Source: Vreelandella neptunia (GTDB lineage Bacteria; Pseudomonadota; Gammaproteobacteria; Pseudomonadales; Halomonadaceae). From it: a stretch of 64,000 bases of DNA. The DNA is taken from positions 124,001-188,000 of the forward strand of contig NZ_JHQL01000006.1 in the NCBI RefSeq assembly GCF_000712975.1, written 5' to 3'. Below, one piece after another: positions 1 to 10,119 of this stretch. A model generated the notes under the pieces. The model did not search any database and was not told where the DNA came from. It saw nothing but the letters and a program-made list of their open reading frames with translations. Within the stretch, counting starts at the first letter, position 1, and each line of letters begins with the position of its first letter. Both the position numbers and the translations under genes were made by a program.

Positions 1-1044
1 AAAAAATCTAAACTCACCGCCGCCATACTACTGGGTGGCGCAATACTCGCTAGCACAATGACGTTCAGCGCGACCGTTCAAGCGCAAAGCGAATCATTGC
101 AAATACTCAACGTCTCCTACGACCCGACTCGCGAGCTTTATCGGGAGTACAACGATTGGTTCAGCAATTACTGGCAAGAACAGACCGGTGAAACTGTCAC
201 CATTCGGCAATCCCATGGGGGAGCGGGGTCTCAGGCCCGCGCGGTACTCGATGGCTTGGAAGCCGACGTTGTCACGCTCGCATTGGCGTATGACATTGAT
301 CAGTTCCATGAACGCTCTGATTTAATACCTGCGGATTGGCAGTCACGTCTTCCCAATAATAGCTCTCCTTATACATCCACTATCGTGTTGCTGGTGCGCG
401 ATGGCAACCCAAAGAACATTCAGGACTGGGATGACCTTGTTCGTGATGACGTTGAGGTAATCACCCCCAACCCGAAAACCTCCGGTGGCGCACGCTGGAA
501 TTATCTTGCCGCTTGGGGTTTCGCGTTAGATAAATTCGATGGCGACGAAGAGAAGGTTTTCGAATTCGTACGTGATATATACAAAAACGTGCCGGTACTT
601 GACTCAGGAGCTCGCGGCTCGACTAACACCTTCGTTCAGCGTGGCATTGGAGACGTATTGCTCGCTTGGGAAAACGAGGCATTCTTGGCTACCGAACAGC
701 TTGGTCAGGGCGATTTTGAGATTGTCGTGCCGTCGGTAAGCATTCTCGCAGAACCGCCTGTGACAGTGATTGATAAAAACGTCGACGCTCATGGAACCCG
801 CGAGGTGTCTACCGCCTATTTGGAGCAACTCTATTCTGATGAGGCTCAGCGCCTGGCAGGCAAACATTATTACCGCCCATCCAATGAGTCCATTGCTGAA
901 GAGTTTGCTGATCAGTTCCCTGAAGTAGAGCGTTTTACAGTTGATGAGGTGTTTGAAGGCTGGACGAATGCTCAAGAAACACACTTCAATGACGGTGGTC
1001 GTTTCGATGACATTCTCGAACAGGTCGGCAATCCCACCAATTAA
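1..1044 (+). CDS. sbp: Sulfate-binding periplasmic protein, 5' end cut by window
   Basis: Periplasmic receptor that delivers sulfate (possibly thiosulfate) to the CysTWA importer encoded just downstream. The reading frame is open from base 1, and the first residues ([18 protein letters not shown]) look like the hydrophobic core of a signal peptide, so the true start lies upstream of the window. The mature part has Sbp/CysP hallmarks: [47 protein letters not shown] and [12 protein letters not shown]. The SHGG and LAYDID forms are closer to Sbp than to CysP. A terminator-like hairpin follows, so the receptor is probably made in excess over the membrane genes. Confidence 0.93.
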   Translation, partial: KKSKLTAAILLGGAILASTMTFSATVQAQSESLQILNVSYDPTRELYREYNDWFSNYWQEQTGETVTIRQSHGGAGSQARAVLDGLEADVVTLALAYDIDQFHERSDLIPADWQSRLPNNSSPYTSTIVLLVRDGNPKNIQDWDDLVRDDVEVITPNPKTSGGARWNYLAAWGFALDKFDGDEEKVFEFVRDIYKNVPVLDSGARGSTNTFVQRGIGDVLLAWENEAFLATEQLGQGDFEIVVPSVSILAEPPVTVIDKNVDAHGTREVSTAYLEQLYSDEAQRLAGKHYYRPSNESIAEEFADQFPEVERFTVDEVFEGWTNAQETHFNDGGRFDDILEQVGNPTN

Positions 1045-1064
1045 AGTAGGTTGATACTTTCAAT

Positions 1065-1091
1065 CCCCAGGCTGTGAGGCCTGGGGTTTTT
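1065..1091 (+). terminator. Hairpin with T-run between sbp and cysT
   Basis: Arms CCCCAGGC and GCCTGGGG enclose a 6-base loop, followed by TTTTT. It lies 20 bases after the sbp stop and 20 bases before cysT. In this position it probably works as a partial terminator that lowers permease expression relative to the binding protein (inference). Confidence 0.8.
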
Positions 1092-1111
1092 GGGTTTAAC
1101 CACCCCACCAA

Positions 1112-1954
1112 ATGATGAGCTTCACCATGCCGAACCTTAACCAACCGCGCAATGTGATCCCAGGCTTTGGCTTAACAATGGGGTTCTCGCTTTTCTATCT
1201 CGGATTAGTCTTCCTGATTCCCGTTGCCGGATTACTGATATTTACCACGACCATGAGCTGGGCTGACTTTTGGTCGGCCATTAGCCATCCCCAAGTCGTG
1301 GCATCTTACAAACTCTCTTTTGGCGCGTCATTGATCGGCGCCTTAATTAACTTATTCTTTGGCATGCTCGTGGCCTGGGTGCTAGTGCGCTACCGCTTTC
1401 CAGGTAAACGCATTGTTGATGCGCTGGTGGATCTCCCCTTTGCCTTGCCCACCGCTGTAGCAGGCATTGCCCTCGTAACACTTTACGCCAGCACTGGGTG
1501 GGTAGGCCAACACCTGGATGTCTTCGGCATTCGCGTTGCCTATACCCAATTGGGCGTTGTGGTAGCACTCACCTATATTGGTTTGCCTTTTGTTGTACGC
1601 ACAGTTCAACCGGTATTAGAGGATTTAGAAGCGGAGTTTGAAGAGGTATCCGCTAGCCTGGGCGCTAGCCGTTTCACTACTATCCGGCGGGTGATTTTCC
1701 CAGCACTGCTTCCTGCAGCATTAACAGGCTTTGCATTAGCATTTGCACGTGCACTGGGGGAGTACGGATCCGTTGTATTTATCTCAGGCAACCTACCATA
1801 TAGAACCGAAATCACCCCATTACTAATAGTCACCAAGATTGAGCAATTTGACTATCAAGGTGCCGCCGCTATCGGCACGGTGATGCTGCTCGCTGCTTTC
1901 TTGCTACTGCTGCTGATTAATGGCCTGCAGTGGTGGGCTTCTCGGCGCCACTAA
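1112..1954 (+). CDS. cysT: Sulfate/thiosulfate ABC transporter permease CysT
   Basis: Inner-membrane permease subunit of the sulfate importer, 280 residues, the usual size for CysT (CysU). About six hydrophobic segments are visible. The permease EAA loop that contacts the ATPase is at about residues 172-200 (EEVSASLGASRFTTIRRVIF), and the conserved ALGEYGSVVFISGN stretch follows at about 216. The start is one of two adjacent ATGs at 1112/1115. The stop is 10 bases before the cysW start, so the two genes are co-transcribed. Confidence 0.93.
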   Translation: MMSFTMPNLNQPRNVIPGFGLTMGFSLFYLGLVFLIPVAGLLIFTTTMSWADFWSAISHPQVVASYKLSFGASLIGALINLFFGMLVAWVLVRYRFPGKRIVDALVDLPFALPTAVAGIALVTLYASTGWVGQHLDVFGIRVAYTQLGVVVALTYIGLPFVVRTVQPVLEDLEAEFEEVSASLGASRFTTIRRVIFPALLPAALTGFALAFARALGEYGSVVFISGNLPYRTEITPLLIVTKIEQFDYQGAAAIGTVMLLAAFLLLLLINGLQWWASRRH

Positions 1955-1964
1955 GGATCTCTCC

Positions 1965-2855
1965 ATGTCATTAACAAATACTTCATCTTCATTATCCAAC
2001 TCGTCACTGGAAAAGCGCTGGCGTCGCGCTACTGAAGAGCCTGCTTGGCTACGGCTCAGCCTAATTATTATCGCGCTTACTTTTCTAGGGCTCTTCCTGG
2101 TGCTTCCACTGATCGTGGTACTTTACAGCGCCTTCAGCCAGGGACTATCGGCCTGGCAAGCGGCCGTCACTGAGCCCGACGCCTTGGCTGCTATCCGTTT
2201 AACATTGCTGGTGGTGATTATCGTCGTACCCGCCAATATGGTGTTCGGCGTAGCGACCGCCTGGGCCGTTGCTAAATTCGAGTTCCGAGGTAAGTCCGTA
2301 TTAATCTCACTGATCGATATGCCTTTCGCTATTTCACCGGTGGTGGTAGGCCTGATTTTCGTCGTCATGTTTGGCTCCCAGGGCTGGCTTGGCCCCTGGC
2401 TGTATGAGCACGACTTAAAAATTCTCTATGCGGTTCCTGGCATCGTGATTGTCATCATATTTGGCACACTGCCGTTTATTGCTCGTGAGCTTATCCCTTT
2501 GATGCAGCAGCAGGGTAAAGAGGAAGAAGAAGCTTCGTTAACACTCGGCGCCAACGGCTGGAAAACCTTCTGGTACGTCACGCTTCCCAATATCAAATGG
2601 GGCCTTATATACGGCGTAATTTTGTGTAATGCCCGCGCAATGGGCGAGTTTGGTGCAGTAGCGGTTGTTTCTGGCCGGATTCGCGGGGAAACCAACACCA
2701 TGCCGCTGCATATCGAAGTGCTCTACAACGAATACATGTTTACCGCCGCTTTTGCCGTCTCTTCGCTTTTGACAGGCCTTGCGCTAGTCACCATTGCGAT
2801 TAAGAGCGCCGTTGAGTGGAACGACGAGCGTCGCCAGCGTATCGCCTCCGCCTGA
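1965..2855 (+). CDS. cysW: Sulfate/thiosulfate ABC transporter permease CysW
   Basis: Second permease of the sulfate importer, 296 residues. The ATG at 1965 is chosen because AAGGA (1953-1957) sits 7 bases upstream; longer in-frame starts would run back into cysT. The EAA-loop region is at about residues 195-215 ([20 protein letters not shown]), followed by the typical CysW stretch [15 protein letters not shown]. Pairs with CysT to form the membrane channel; CysA follows 34 bases after the stop. Confidence 0.93.
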   Translation: MSLTNTSSSLSNSSLEKRWRRATEEPAWLRLSLIIIALTFLGLFLVLPLIVVLYSAFSQGLSAWQAAVTEPDALAAIRLTLLVVIIVVPANMVFGVATAWAVAKFEFRGKSVLISLIDMPFAISPVVVGLIFVVMFGSQGWLGPWLYEHDLKILYAVPGIVIVIIFGTLPFIARELIPLMQQQGKEEEEASLTLGANGWKTFWYVTLPNIKWGLIYGVILCNARAMGEFGAVAVVSGRIRGETNTMPLHIEVLYNEYMFTAAFAVSSLLTGLALVTIAIKSAVEWNDERRQRIASA

Positions 2856-2889
2856 TCCCTTAGCGCTTTACAGAGATAAGAGACTATTT

Positions 2890-3969
2890 ATGAGTATTGA
2901 AATCGATCACGTTAACAAACATTTTCGCGACTTTGTCGCGGTCGATAATGTCAGCCTAACGTTCCGTGATGGCGAGCTCACTGCCCTGCTCGGCCCTTCT
3001 GGTTCCGGCAAGACAACGCTTTTACGCATCATAGCCGGACTAGAACAGCCAGATACCGGGAGAATCCGCTTTCACGGCGAAGACACTACCGACCTGCATG
3101 TCAGCGAGCGCGGTGTTGGCTTTGTCTTTCAGCACTATGCCTTATTCAAGCATATGACCGTGTTTCAGAACGTCGCTTACGGGTTAACCGTCCGGCCACG
3201 CAAAACCCGTCCCAGTAAAGACCAGATTAAGCAGAAAGTTATGCGACTGCTGGAGCTCGTGCAGTTGGACTGGACCGCCCACCGCTACCCCCATCAGCTC
3301 TCCGGCGGCCAGCGCCAGCGGATTGCCCTGGCCCGCGCACTGGCGGTAGAGCCTAAAGTACTGTTGCTTGATGAGCCTTTCGGCGCACTGGATGCCAAAG
3401 TGCGCGCCGAACTGCGCCGCTGGCTACGCCGACTACACGACGATATCCACGTGACCAGCGTGTTCGTTACCCATGACCAGGAAGAGGCGCTGGAAGTCTC
3501 AGATCGGGTGGTGGTGATGAACAAAGGCCGCGTAGAACAGGATGGTTCACCAGAGGATGTGTATGACCACCCGGCCAACCCATTCGTGTACCAGTTCCTC
3601 GGTAATGTGAACCTATTTCATGCAAGGGTTCATGATGGGATTGCCCGCATTGGCGATATACAACTGCCAGCGCCTGAATTTCAAGGGTACAAAAATGAGC
3701 AAGGCCAGGCGTATGTAAGACCCCATGAAATTGAGGTATTCGCCGGGCGCGAACACTCAGATGCGCTGCACGCCAAAATAGAGCTGGTATCGGTAGTAGG
3801 CCCTACCGTGCGGCTTGAGTTGCGTACGGATAACAGCGAGGAGCTCATTCACGCAGAGCTTACCAAGCACCGTTTCCGGGCATTAGGCTTAGCACAGGGT
3901 GGCGATGCCTGGATTCGCCCCACTTACAGCCGCGTGTTCTTGCCGGATGAACGTGTTTCAAACGGCTAA
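2890..3969 (+). CDS. cysA: Sulfate/thiosulfate ABC transporter ATPase CysA
   Basis: Cytoplasmic ATPase of the sulfate importer, 359 residues, normal for CysA. Walker [10 protein letters not shown], signature LSGGQRQR, Walker [14 protein letters not shown] and the switch histidine in VTHDQ are all present. The C-terminal part (about residues 240-350) is the TOBE-type regulatory domain seen in CysA. The ATG at 2890 begins [12 protein letters not shown], the normal family N-terminus; an upstream in-frame start would overlap cysW and add sequence unlike the family. Last gene of the sbp-cysTWA operon. Confidence 0.95.
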   Translation: MSIEIDHVNKHFRDFVAVDNVSLTFRDGELTALLGPSGSGKTTLLRIIAGLEQPDTGRIRFHGEDTTDLHVSERGVGFVFQHYALFKHMTVFQNVAYGLTVRPRKTRPSKDQIKQKVMRLLELVQLDWTAHRYPHQLSGGQRQRIALARALAVEPKVLLLDEPFGALDAKVRAELRRWLRRLHDDIHVTSVFVTHDQEEALEVSDRVVVMNKGRVEQDGSPEDVYDHPANPFVYQFLGNVNLFHARVHDGIARIGDIQLPAPEFQGYKNEQGQAYVRPHEIEVFAGREHSDALHAKIELVSVVGPTVRLELRTDNSEELIHAELTKHRFRALGLAQGGDAWIRPTYSRVFLPDERVSNG

Positions 3970-4478
3970 GGGCCTAATGAGGAAGTGGCGTCGCTGGTGC
4001 AAGCAGCACCAGCGGTCAGCTCGCTCTGCCTCAGATAACACCCAGCCAGTGCCCTGGTTTGGACCACGAGACATTAATGACTGGGTGGATGGGCCATAAG
4101 GCCCAAGTGCAATATTCAACTGCCGCTTACATCTACCCAGGAATTCTGGCGTTATATAACCTGGAATCCATGAGTCCCATCTTTCTCCAACTGCGCGACT
4201 AAACCAAACTCCCAATCCAAAACTGTATTGATCTTTTCATACTCCGCCACACCCACTTCTTAGATTAACTCTAGATATATAAATCTCAACTTTTCATATA
4301 GCCAAAGGAACCTTTCCCAGTTAAAGCCCCCTATTCTTTTTAATTATTACTTTTTTTGAATAACCTTTTCTTTTTTAACTATTTAAGCGAATAGGAATCA
4401 CGTTGGTAGCATAAATCAACACTCTTTCTAGCTTAATTCTTTATTTCACGGTTTTTTCCATTTTTGGAGGGATTTTCT
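3970..4478. other. Intergenic region between cysA and ssuC with hairpin
   Basis: About 510 bases without a convincing gene. A perfect 9-bp hairpin with a 5-base loop (3992-4014, arms CGCTGGTGC/GCACCAGCG) lies 20 bases after cysA. It has no T-run, so it could be a weak terminator or an mRNA 3'-end stabiliser. The second half (about 4216-4460) is strongly AT-rich and is the likely promoter region of the ssu operon. Regulation by a CysB/Cbl-type activator is expected for such genes but no site could be identified with confidence. Confidence 0.6.
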
Positions 4479-5276
4479 ATGTCCATAGCATCACAAAGGC
4501 TAGCGTCTAACAAGTGGGCCGACAGCGCGCTGCCATGGGCGGTTCCCATTGTATTAATACTGCTTTGGCAGTTGGCGGTGACGTTCGGTTGGATTTCAAG
4601 CCGCATCATGCCCGCGCCGTTGGCGGTGCTTGAGGCTGGCTGGAAGTTAACCGCGTCAGGTGACATCTTCTATCACCTAGGCATCAGCTTTCAGCGTGCT
4701 GCGTTGGGTTTTCTGATTGGTGGCGGGATAGGACTTGGGCTAGGCCTGATTAGCGGTCTCTCACACTGGGGAGAAAAGCTACTAGACAGTACCGTGCAAA
4801 TGATTCGTAACATACCGCATTTGGCGCTCATTCCTTTGGTCATCCTTTGGTTTGGAATCGATGAGACCGCTAAAGTTTTCTTGGTCGTTCTTGGCACAGC
4901 GTTTCCTATTTACCTCAATACGTTCCATGGCATTCGCAATATCGACCCAAACTTAATGGAAATGGCTCGAAGCTATGGGCTCTCAGGGTGGCCACTTTTC
5001 ACCAACGTTATCCTTCCCGGTGCTATGTCTTCAATTTTGGTAGGGGTGCGTTATTCACTCGGCTTGATGTGGCTAACGTTGATCGTGGCGGAAACTATTT
5101 CAGCCAGTGAAGGCATTGGTTATCTGGCCATGAATGCGCGTGAATTTTTGCAAACCGACGTCGTCGTGCTCGCCATTGTGCTCTATGCGCTACTTGGCAA
5201 GCTAGCGGATGAAGCTGCCCGCGTCCTTGAACGGCGCTGGCTACGCTGGCACCCCGCCTATGTGAAGGGAGACTGA
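4479..5276 (+). CDS. ssuC: Alkanesulfonate ABC transporter permease
   Basis: Inner-membrane permease of a sulfonate importer, 265 residues with about six membrane segments. The family pattern [15 protein letters not shown] followed by [19 protein letters not shown] is the SsuC/TauC EAA-type coupling loop. The ATG at 4479 is preferred because GGAGG (4466-4470) is 8 bases upstream. It is the first gene of a ssuC-ssuB-ssuA-ssuD unit; ssuB starts two bases after its stop. The flavin reductase normally found beside ssu genes is absent here and lies at 23521-24096. Confidence 0.9.
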   Translation: MSIASQRLASNKWADSALPWAVPIVLILLWQLAVTFGWISSRIMPAPLAVLEAGWKLTASGDIFYHLGISFQRAALGFLIGGGIGLGLGLISGLSHWGEKLLDSTVQMIRNIPHLALIPLVILWFGIDETAKVFLVVLGTAFPIYLNTFHGIRNIDPNLMEMARSYGLSGWPLFTNVILPGAMSSILVGVRYSLGLMWLTLIVAETISASEGIGYLAMNAREFLQTDVVVLAIVLYALLGKLADEAARVLERRWLRWHPAYVKGD

Positions 5277-5278
5277 AC

Positions 5279-6076
5279 ATGAGTTTTTCTACCTATTCAG
5301 AAACAACGACACCAGTTAAAGAAAGCGCTGCCAGCAGTGCTCGCACCTCCCTCTCTTCACCGAAAGGAGGTACGCATTTACACCTCAAAGGCGTGGTGAA
5401 AAAGTTTGGCGAGCTGGAAGTACTCAAAGGCATCGACCTGGAGATCGAGAAAGGCCAGTTCATCGCTATCGTGGGTCGTAGCGGTTGCGGAAAAAGCACG
5501 CTACTACGCCTTATTGCCGGGTTGGATCGCCACAACACAGGCACCTTAAGTGCCGACGGCCATGCAGACTTGGTATCCACCGATATTCGTATGATGTTTC
5601 AGGATGACCGGCTGCTGCCCTGGAAATCTGTGATCGACAATATTGGGCTGGGCCTGAAAGGTGACTGGAGGCCTCGCGCGTTAAGAGTCTTAGAAGAAGT
5701 CGGCCTCTCTGACAAAGCCGATGTATGGCCCGCCAAGCTGTCGGGCGGCCAGCGTCAGCGAGTTGCCTTAGCGCGCGCCCTCATTCATCAGCCACAGCTC
5801 CTGCTACTGGATGAGCCGCTAGGGGCGCTGGATGCATTAACACGCATCGAAATGCAGCGCCTAATCGAGCGACTCTGGCAACAAAATGGCTTCACCGTGC
5901 TACTGGTGACTCATGATGTGCAAGAGGCTGTTCAACTGGCGGATCGCGTCATTGTGCTTGAACAGGGCCAGATTGGTATGGATATGAATGTTGAGATTGC
6001 ACGGCCACGTGAGCAAGCGAGCGCCGCCGTTTCGGCCATTGAAGGAAAAGTGTTGAAACGCGTATTAGGCCAATAA
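5279..6076 (+). CDS. ssuB: Alkanesulfonate ABC transporter ATPase
   Basis: ATPase that energises sulfonate import with SsuC and SsuA, 265 residues. Walker [10 protein letters not shown] at residues 66-74, signature LSGGQRQR, Walker [13 protein letters not shown] and VTHDVQEA are intact. An N-terminal Ser/Thr-rich extension of about 30 residues precedes the ATPase domain; Pro, Ala and Ser residues suggest it is unstructured. It is translated from an ATG directly after ssuC. Confidence 0.92.
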   Translation: MSFSTYSETTTPVKESAASSARTSLSSPKGGTHLHLKGVVKKFGELEVLKGIDLEIEKGQFIAIVGRSGCGKSTLLRLIAGLDRHNTGTLSADGHADLVSTDIRMMFQDDRLLPWKSVIDNIGLGLKGDWRPRALRVLEEVGLSDKADVWPAKLSGGQRQRVALARALIHQPQLLLLDEPLGALDALTRIEMQRLIERLWQQNGFTVLLVTHDVQEAVQLADRVIVLEQGQIGMDMNVEIARPREQASAAVSAIEGKVLKRVLGQ

Positions 6077-6152
6077 CAAACATCTGACCTTACCCTTTGG
6101 CATTTCTCATAACCCCAAAGCACACGGAACGTGCGCGTTAAGGAACACCTCC

Positions 6153-7127
6153 ATGAAACCTTTTGCTCTACCACTTTCATTCAACCGTTCGATAATCGTT
6201 GGCGCAGTAGCGGCCGCTACGCTGCTACAGGCGCCATTTAGCCTAGCGGAAGAATTACGCATCGGTTATCAGCGTTCGTCTACCTTAATGAGTGTGTTAA
6301 GGGACAATAATTCCCTGGAAGAAAAGCTGGCGGAACAGGGCGTTACCATTGACTGGTATGAATTCACCAGTGGCTTACCGATGCTTGAGTCGCTGAATGT
6401 TGGCAATATCGACATTAGCGCTGACGTGGCGGACACCGTCCCCATCTTTGCCCAGGCAGCGGGGGCAGACCTAACCTTCTATGCCAGTGAAGCCGCCTCG
6501 CCCTCTGGACAAGCGCTTATCGTACTGGAAGACAGTGATATTGAAACGCTGGAAGATCTTGCGGGTAAGCGCATTACCGTCACCCGTGGAGCAGGCAACC
6601 ACTACTTGCTGATTGCAGCACTCGAAAGCGTTGGCCTGACCCTTGACGATGTCCAGGTTTCCTACCTCCCCCCCGCCGATGCGCGTGCTGCTTTTTCGCA
6701 AGGCAGCGTGGATGCATGGATTGCCTGGGAACCCTTCCTCTCAACTTCCCGTGCAACTTTGGAAACACGCACCATTACTGACGGTAGCGACGGTTTAGCG
6801 AGTTACAAGCGCTATTATCTAGCGACAACACCCTATGCGGAAGCCAATCCAGAGGTCATTGCTACCGTTTATGACGCGCTCTATGAGGCGGGCCTATGGA
6901 TCAAAGCCAACCCAGAGGAAGCGAGCGAGCTTTTATCGCCATTATGGGGCGACCTCGACCCTGAGATTTTACAAAATGCGCTGCAAAACCGCAGCTATGA
7001 CGTACAGCCTGTGACGCTTGAGGGTCTTAGCGAGCAGCAGAAAATTGCCGATGCCTTCCTGGCTGCGGATATTCTGCCTAACGCCGTCGATGCCCTAGAT
7101 TCACCGATTTGGCAACCAGGAGAGTAA
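6153..7127 (+). CDS. ssuA: Aliphatic sulfonate periplasmic binding protein
   Basis: Periplasmic receptor for alkanesulfonates, 324 residues. The N-terminus has a basic start and hydrophobic core ending SLAEE, a clear Sec signal peptide. Family marks include [12 protein letters not shown], the [15 protein letters not shown] stretch, [11 protein letters not shown] and [12 protein letters not shown], as in SsuA. It lies 76 bases after ssuB and two bases before ssuD, so receptor and monooxygenase are probably made together. A paralogue is encoded at 22549-23502. Confidence 0.92.
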   Translation: MKPFALPLSFNRSIIVGAVAAATLLQAPFSLAEELRIGYQRSSTLMSVLRDNNSLEEKLAEQGVTIDWYEFTSGLPMLESLNVGNIDISADVADTVPIFAQAAGADLTFYASEAASPSGQALIVLEDSDIETLEDLAGKRITVTRGAGNHYLLIAALESVGLTLDDVQVSYLPPADARAAFSQGSVDAWIAWEPFLSTSRATLETRTITDGSDGLASYKRYYLATTPYAEANPEVIATVYDALYEAGLWIKANPEEASELLSPLWGDLDPEILQNALQNRSYDVQPVTLEGLSEQQKIADAFLAADILPNAVDALDSPIWQPGE

Positions 7128-7128
7128 C

Positions 7129-8307
7129 ATGGCTGAGTCTTATGACACTTCCCAAGCAATACCTAGAGTTACCAAAGGGAAGTTTCTATGGTTTTTACCC
7201 ACTCATGGAGATGGGCATTATTTAGGCACGGCCAAAGGAGGCCGCGAGGTCAGCCTTGGCTACCTGAAGCAGATTGCCCAAGCGGCAGACCAACTCGGCT
7301 TTTACGGGGTTCTTCTTCCCACTGGCCGAAGCTGCGAAGACTCATGGGTGATTGCCTCCGCTCTGGTACCTACCACTGAGCGCTTGCGCTTTCTCGTTGC
7401 AGTGCGCCCGGGGTTGCAGTCGCCCACTGTGGCAGCGCGTATGACCGCAACCCTTGACCGCATTTCCAATGGTCGATTGCTGATCAATGTAGTGACCGGG
7501 GGCGATCCCGTTGAGAATAAGGGCGATGGCATCTTCCTGCCCCACGACCAACGGTATGAAGTTACCCGGGAGTTCTTGGATGTCTACCGTCGTTTGCTTG
7601 CCGGTGAAAATGTTACCTACCAGGGTAAGCATATCCATATTGAAGAGGGTCAACTGATTTTTGAACCGGCTCAAACGCCCCATCCCCCCCTTTATTTTGG
7701 TGGTTCATCGGTAGCAGGCATCGAAGTAGCGGCGGATATCGTTGATAAATATCTCACCTGGGGTGAGCCACCGGCACAAGTGGCCGACAAAATTGCTACC
7801 GTGCGTGAAGCAGCCAACAAGGCGGGCCGTGAGTTAACGTTTGGCATCCGGCTGCATGTCATTGTGCGCGACACGGATGAAGAGGCATGGGCAGCGGCAG
7901 ATAAACTTATTGAGCATGTAGATGATGAGACCATTGCCGCTGCACAGAAGACGTTTTCACGTATGGATTCCGAAGGCCAGCGCCGGATGGCTGCCCTGCA
8001 CGGTGGGCGGCGGGATAAACTTGAGGTCAGTCCCAACCTATGGGCAGGGGTGGGCTTGGTGCGCGGCGGCGCAGGCACCGCATTAGTCGGTAGCCCAGAA
8101 ACCGTGGCCGAGCGTATTCGAGAGTATATGGCGGTGGGCGTCGATACCTTTATTTTCTCAGGTTACCCACACCTGGAAGAGGCTTACCACTTTGGTGAAA
8201 AGGTACTTCCACTGCTGCCAAAAGACCACGAGCCGCCACCCGCCATTGACACGCTTCGTGCAGCGGTGCGCGGCGAAATAGTTGCTAACAGTGCCAAGCC
8301 TCGCTAA
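7129..8307 (+). CDS. ssuD: FMNH2-dependent alkanesulfonate monooxygenase (copy 1)
   Basis: Cytoplasmic luciferase-fold enzyme that cleaves C1-C14 alkanesulfonates to the aldehyde and sulfite with FMNH2 and O2. 392 residues. Diagnostic stretches are [48 protein letters not shown] and [20 protein letters not shown], the last containing the mobile-loop arginine region known in SsuD. It needs reduced flavin from an SsuE-type partner, which is encoded only at 23521-24096. It ends the ssuCBAD unit and is followed by a strong terminator. Confidence 0.95.
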   Translation: MAESYDTSQAIPRVTKGKFLWFLPTHGDGHYLGTAKGGREVSLGYLKQIAQAADQLGFYGVLLPTGRSCEDSWVIASALVPTTERLRFLVAVRPGLQSPTVAARMTATLDRISNGRLLINVVTGGDPVENKGDGIFLPHDQRYEVTREFLDVYRRLLAGENVTYQGKHIHIEEGQLIFEPAQTPHPPLYFGGSSVAGIEVAADIVDKYLTWGEPPAQVADKIATVREAANKAGRELTFGIRLHVIVRDTDEEAWAAADKLIEHVDDETIAAAQKTFSRMDSEGQRRMAALHGGRRDKLEVSPNLWAGVGLVRGGAGTALVGSPETVAERIREYMAVGVDTFIFSGYPHLEEAYHFGEKVLPLLPKDHEPPPAIDTLRAAVRGEIVANSAKPR

Positions 8308-8334
8308 ACAAACACTTTTTTAATTAAGGAATCA

Positions 8335-8367
8335 ATATGCCTCTTTGTTCAAAGAGGCATATTTTTT
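8335..8367 (+). terminator. Rho-independent terminator of the ssuCBAD unit
   Basis: Perfect 12-bp stem (ATATGCCTCTTT / AAAGAGGCATAT) with loop GTTC and a following T-run, 27 bases after the ssuD stop. Confidence 0.93.
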
Positions 8368-8485
8368 GTTTACCTTTATTTCTTAATAAGCTTTTCATTT
8401 ATCCTTATTTACCAGCCATTGTTATTTTCTCCCCGTACGACATACTCTTTTTAATTGCAGAAATTTCAATCTGGGAGATTTAAGG

Positions 8486-9070
8486 ATGACGTCATTAAAC
8501 AAACACTATCTGATAGTACCCGGTTGGAATGGCTCTGGTCCGGATCACTGGCAAAGCCATTGGCAGACACAACTACCTAATAGTTCCCGTACACTCGTCA
8601 GTAGCTGGAGTCATCCTCAACTGGGCGATTGGGTTGCCTCATTGGAACGCGCCATTGCTCAGGCCAAGGGGCCTATTGTCCTGATTGCTCATAGCCTTGG
8701 ATGCGTTACGGTTGCTCACTGGGCGGCCACACGACCCAATTTAAGGGCCAAGATACAGGGCGCACTGCTCGTCGCTCCTGCAGATGTAGAGCGTTTAAAC
8801 GTAAATCCAAATTTAGCCGCGTTTGGCCCGATCCCCTTAACGCCATTGCCTTTTCCCAGTTTGGTAGTGGGTTCTACCAATGACCACACCGCCAGCCTTG
8901 AACGTATTCAGCATTTTGCTAATGAATGGCACAGCGCTCTACATATTATTCGCGATGCAGGTCATATTAATAGTGCATCGGGGCATACGCAATGGAGTGA
9001 CGGTCTTCGCTTACTCAAGTGCTTTGATTATTACCGCGAGCTACATAGTGATCAGCGATGCAGTGCTTAA
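8486..9070 (+). CDS. RBBP9/YdeN-family serine hydrolase
   Basis: Small alpha/beta hydrolase, 194 residues. Family signs are the N-terminal LIVPGWNGSGPDHWQ, the nucleophile elbow AHSLGC (Ser at about residue 69), an acidic residue in STNDHTASLERI and the catalytic His in RDAGHINSASG near the C-terminus. GGGAGATTTAAGG lies just before the ATG at 8486. It stands between two terminators, so it is its own transcription unit. Its substrate is unknown; the setting suggests an ester or thioester linked to organosulfur use, but that is only inference. Confidence 0.8.
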   Translation: MTSLNKHYLIVPGWNGSGPDHWQSHWQTQLPNSSRTLVSSWSHPQLGDWVASLERAIAQAKGPIVLIAHSLGCVTVAHWAATRPNLRAKIQGALLVAPADVERLNVNPNLAAFGPIPLTPLPFPSLVVGSTNDHTASLERIQHFANEWHSALHIIRDAGHINSASGHTQWSDGLRLLKCFDYYRELHSDQRCSA

Positions 9071-9125
9071 TGTCTTTAGCTAAAAAATCACAATCTTCTC
9101 CTTCTCCTCCAGCGTCATCTTTCAT

Positions 9126-9148
9126 CCCTCGTTAAGAGGGGTTTTTTT
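9126..9148 (+). terminator. Rho-independent terminator after the hydrolase gene
   Basis: Stem CCCTC/GAGGG with loop GTTAA followed by a run of seven T, 55 bases after the hydrolase stop. Confidence 0.85.
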
Positions 9149-9306
9149 ATCACCTTATTTATCCCTTACTTATGAATATCAACATCTAAAATACTTCCTA
9201 AGCTTTTATTTCTAAATAGATGATTATTTACAGAAGCACTGCCGATGCGCAAGCTCTAACCGCTCTGCATTGATTTATAAACACCTATTCAGGATAAGGA
9301 CTTACG

Positions 9307-10113
9307 ATGAAACTTCGCTCATTATTACTTTCTTCAGCACTCATAGCGGTTGCAACGGCCTCCTATGCCGATAATGTGGTACGCATTGGCACAACGTCTG
9401 GGGTTACGTCAGATTCACTGCTAGCGCTCAGTGATGAAATTAGTGAACGTGGTATTGATCTTCAGGTCACTGAGTTTAGCGACTGGACGCTCCCCAATGA
9501 AGCGCTTAACAACGGCGATATTGATCTTAACTTTTTCCAGCACCAAGCCTTTTTAGATAACGCGATCGACCAGCGTGGCTATGAGCTCAGCATGCTGGGA
9601 TTGGGGTTATTGCAAAATATTGGCATCTACTCCAATACCCTCACCACGTTAGAGGATATTCCCGAAGGTGCTCGGGTGGCCGTTGCAAGTGACCCTGTCA
9701 ATCAAGGGCGCGGGTTATTGCTGCTTCAACGTGCAGGATTAATCGAATTAAGTGACGGCGATGCCATTGGCGCAACCGTGCACGATATTACTTCTAACCC
9801 GAATAACCTCCACTTCCATGAAATTGATGGCCCGCAAATTGTTCGCAGTTTGAATGATGTAGATTTAGCAGTCTCTTGGCCCAGCCATTTCGTTAATGCA
9901 GGCCGCCCGGAGCAAGCTGGCGAAGCGCTGATTTATTCAGGCATTGATGACACTTTCTACGCCATGGGCTTTGTGGCCCAGGAAAGTCGCAAGGATGACG
10001 CTCTTCTTCTGGATGTCATCAATCAATTCCAAACGTCTCCTGCCGTAAGGGAAACCATTGATGCCAGCTATGGCGGCAATCCTGATCTCTATACGCTCCC
10101 CTGGGTAGAGTAG
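9307..10113 (+). CDS. NLPA/MetQ-family periplasmic binding protein (copy 1)
   Basis: ABC-importer receptor of the MetQ/NlpA type, 268 residues. Signal peptide ends ATASYADN with no lipobox cysteine, so it should be a soluble periplasmic protein and not a lipoprotein as in E. coli MetQ. Family motifs: EFSDWTLPNEAL, GDIDLNFFQHQAFLDNA, VAVASDPVNQGRG and DGPQIVRSLNDVDLAV. There is no adjacent ATPase or permease; the only MetN/MetI pair is at 27637-29404. The ligand is probably an organosulfur compound given the SfnB-like neighbours six bases downstream, not necessarily methionine. Confidence 0.85.
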   Translation: MKLRSLLLSSALIAVATASYADNVVRIGTTSGVTSDSLLALSDEISERGIDLQVTEFSDWTLPNEALNNGDIDLNFFQHQAFLDNAIDQRGYELSMLGLGLLQNIGIYSNTLTTLEDIPEGARVAVASDPVNQGRGLLLLQRAGLIELSDGDAIGATVHDITSNPNNLHFHEIDGPQIVRSLNDVDLAVSWPSHFVNAGRPEQAGEALIYSGIDDTFYAMGFVAQESRKDDALLLDVINQFQTSPAVRETIDASYGGNPDLYTLPWVE

Positions 10114-10119
10114 TTACTT

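Noticed and set aside
3958-4215. 85-codon minus-strand frame and an overlapping plus-strand frame after cysA
   Set aside because: Starts inside or beside the cysA end and lacks recognisable features; treated as non-coding.
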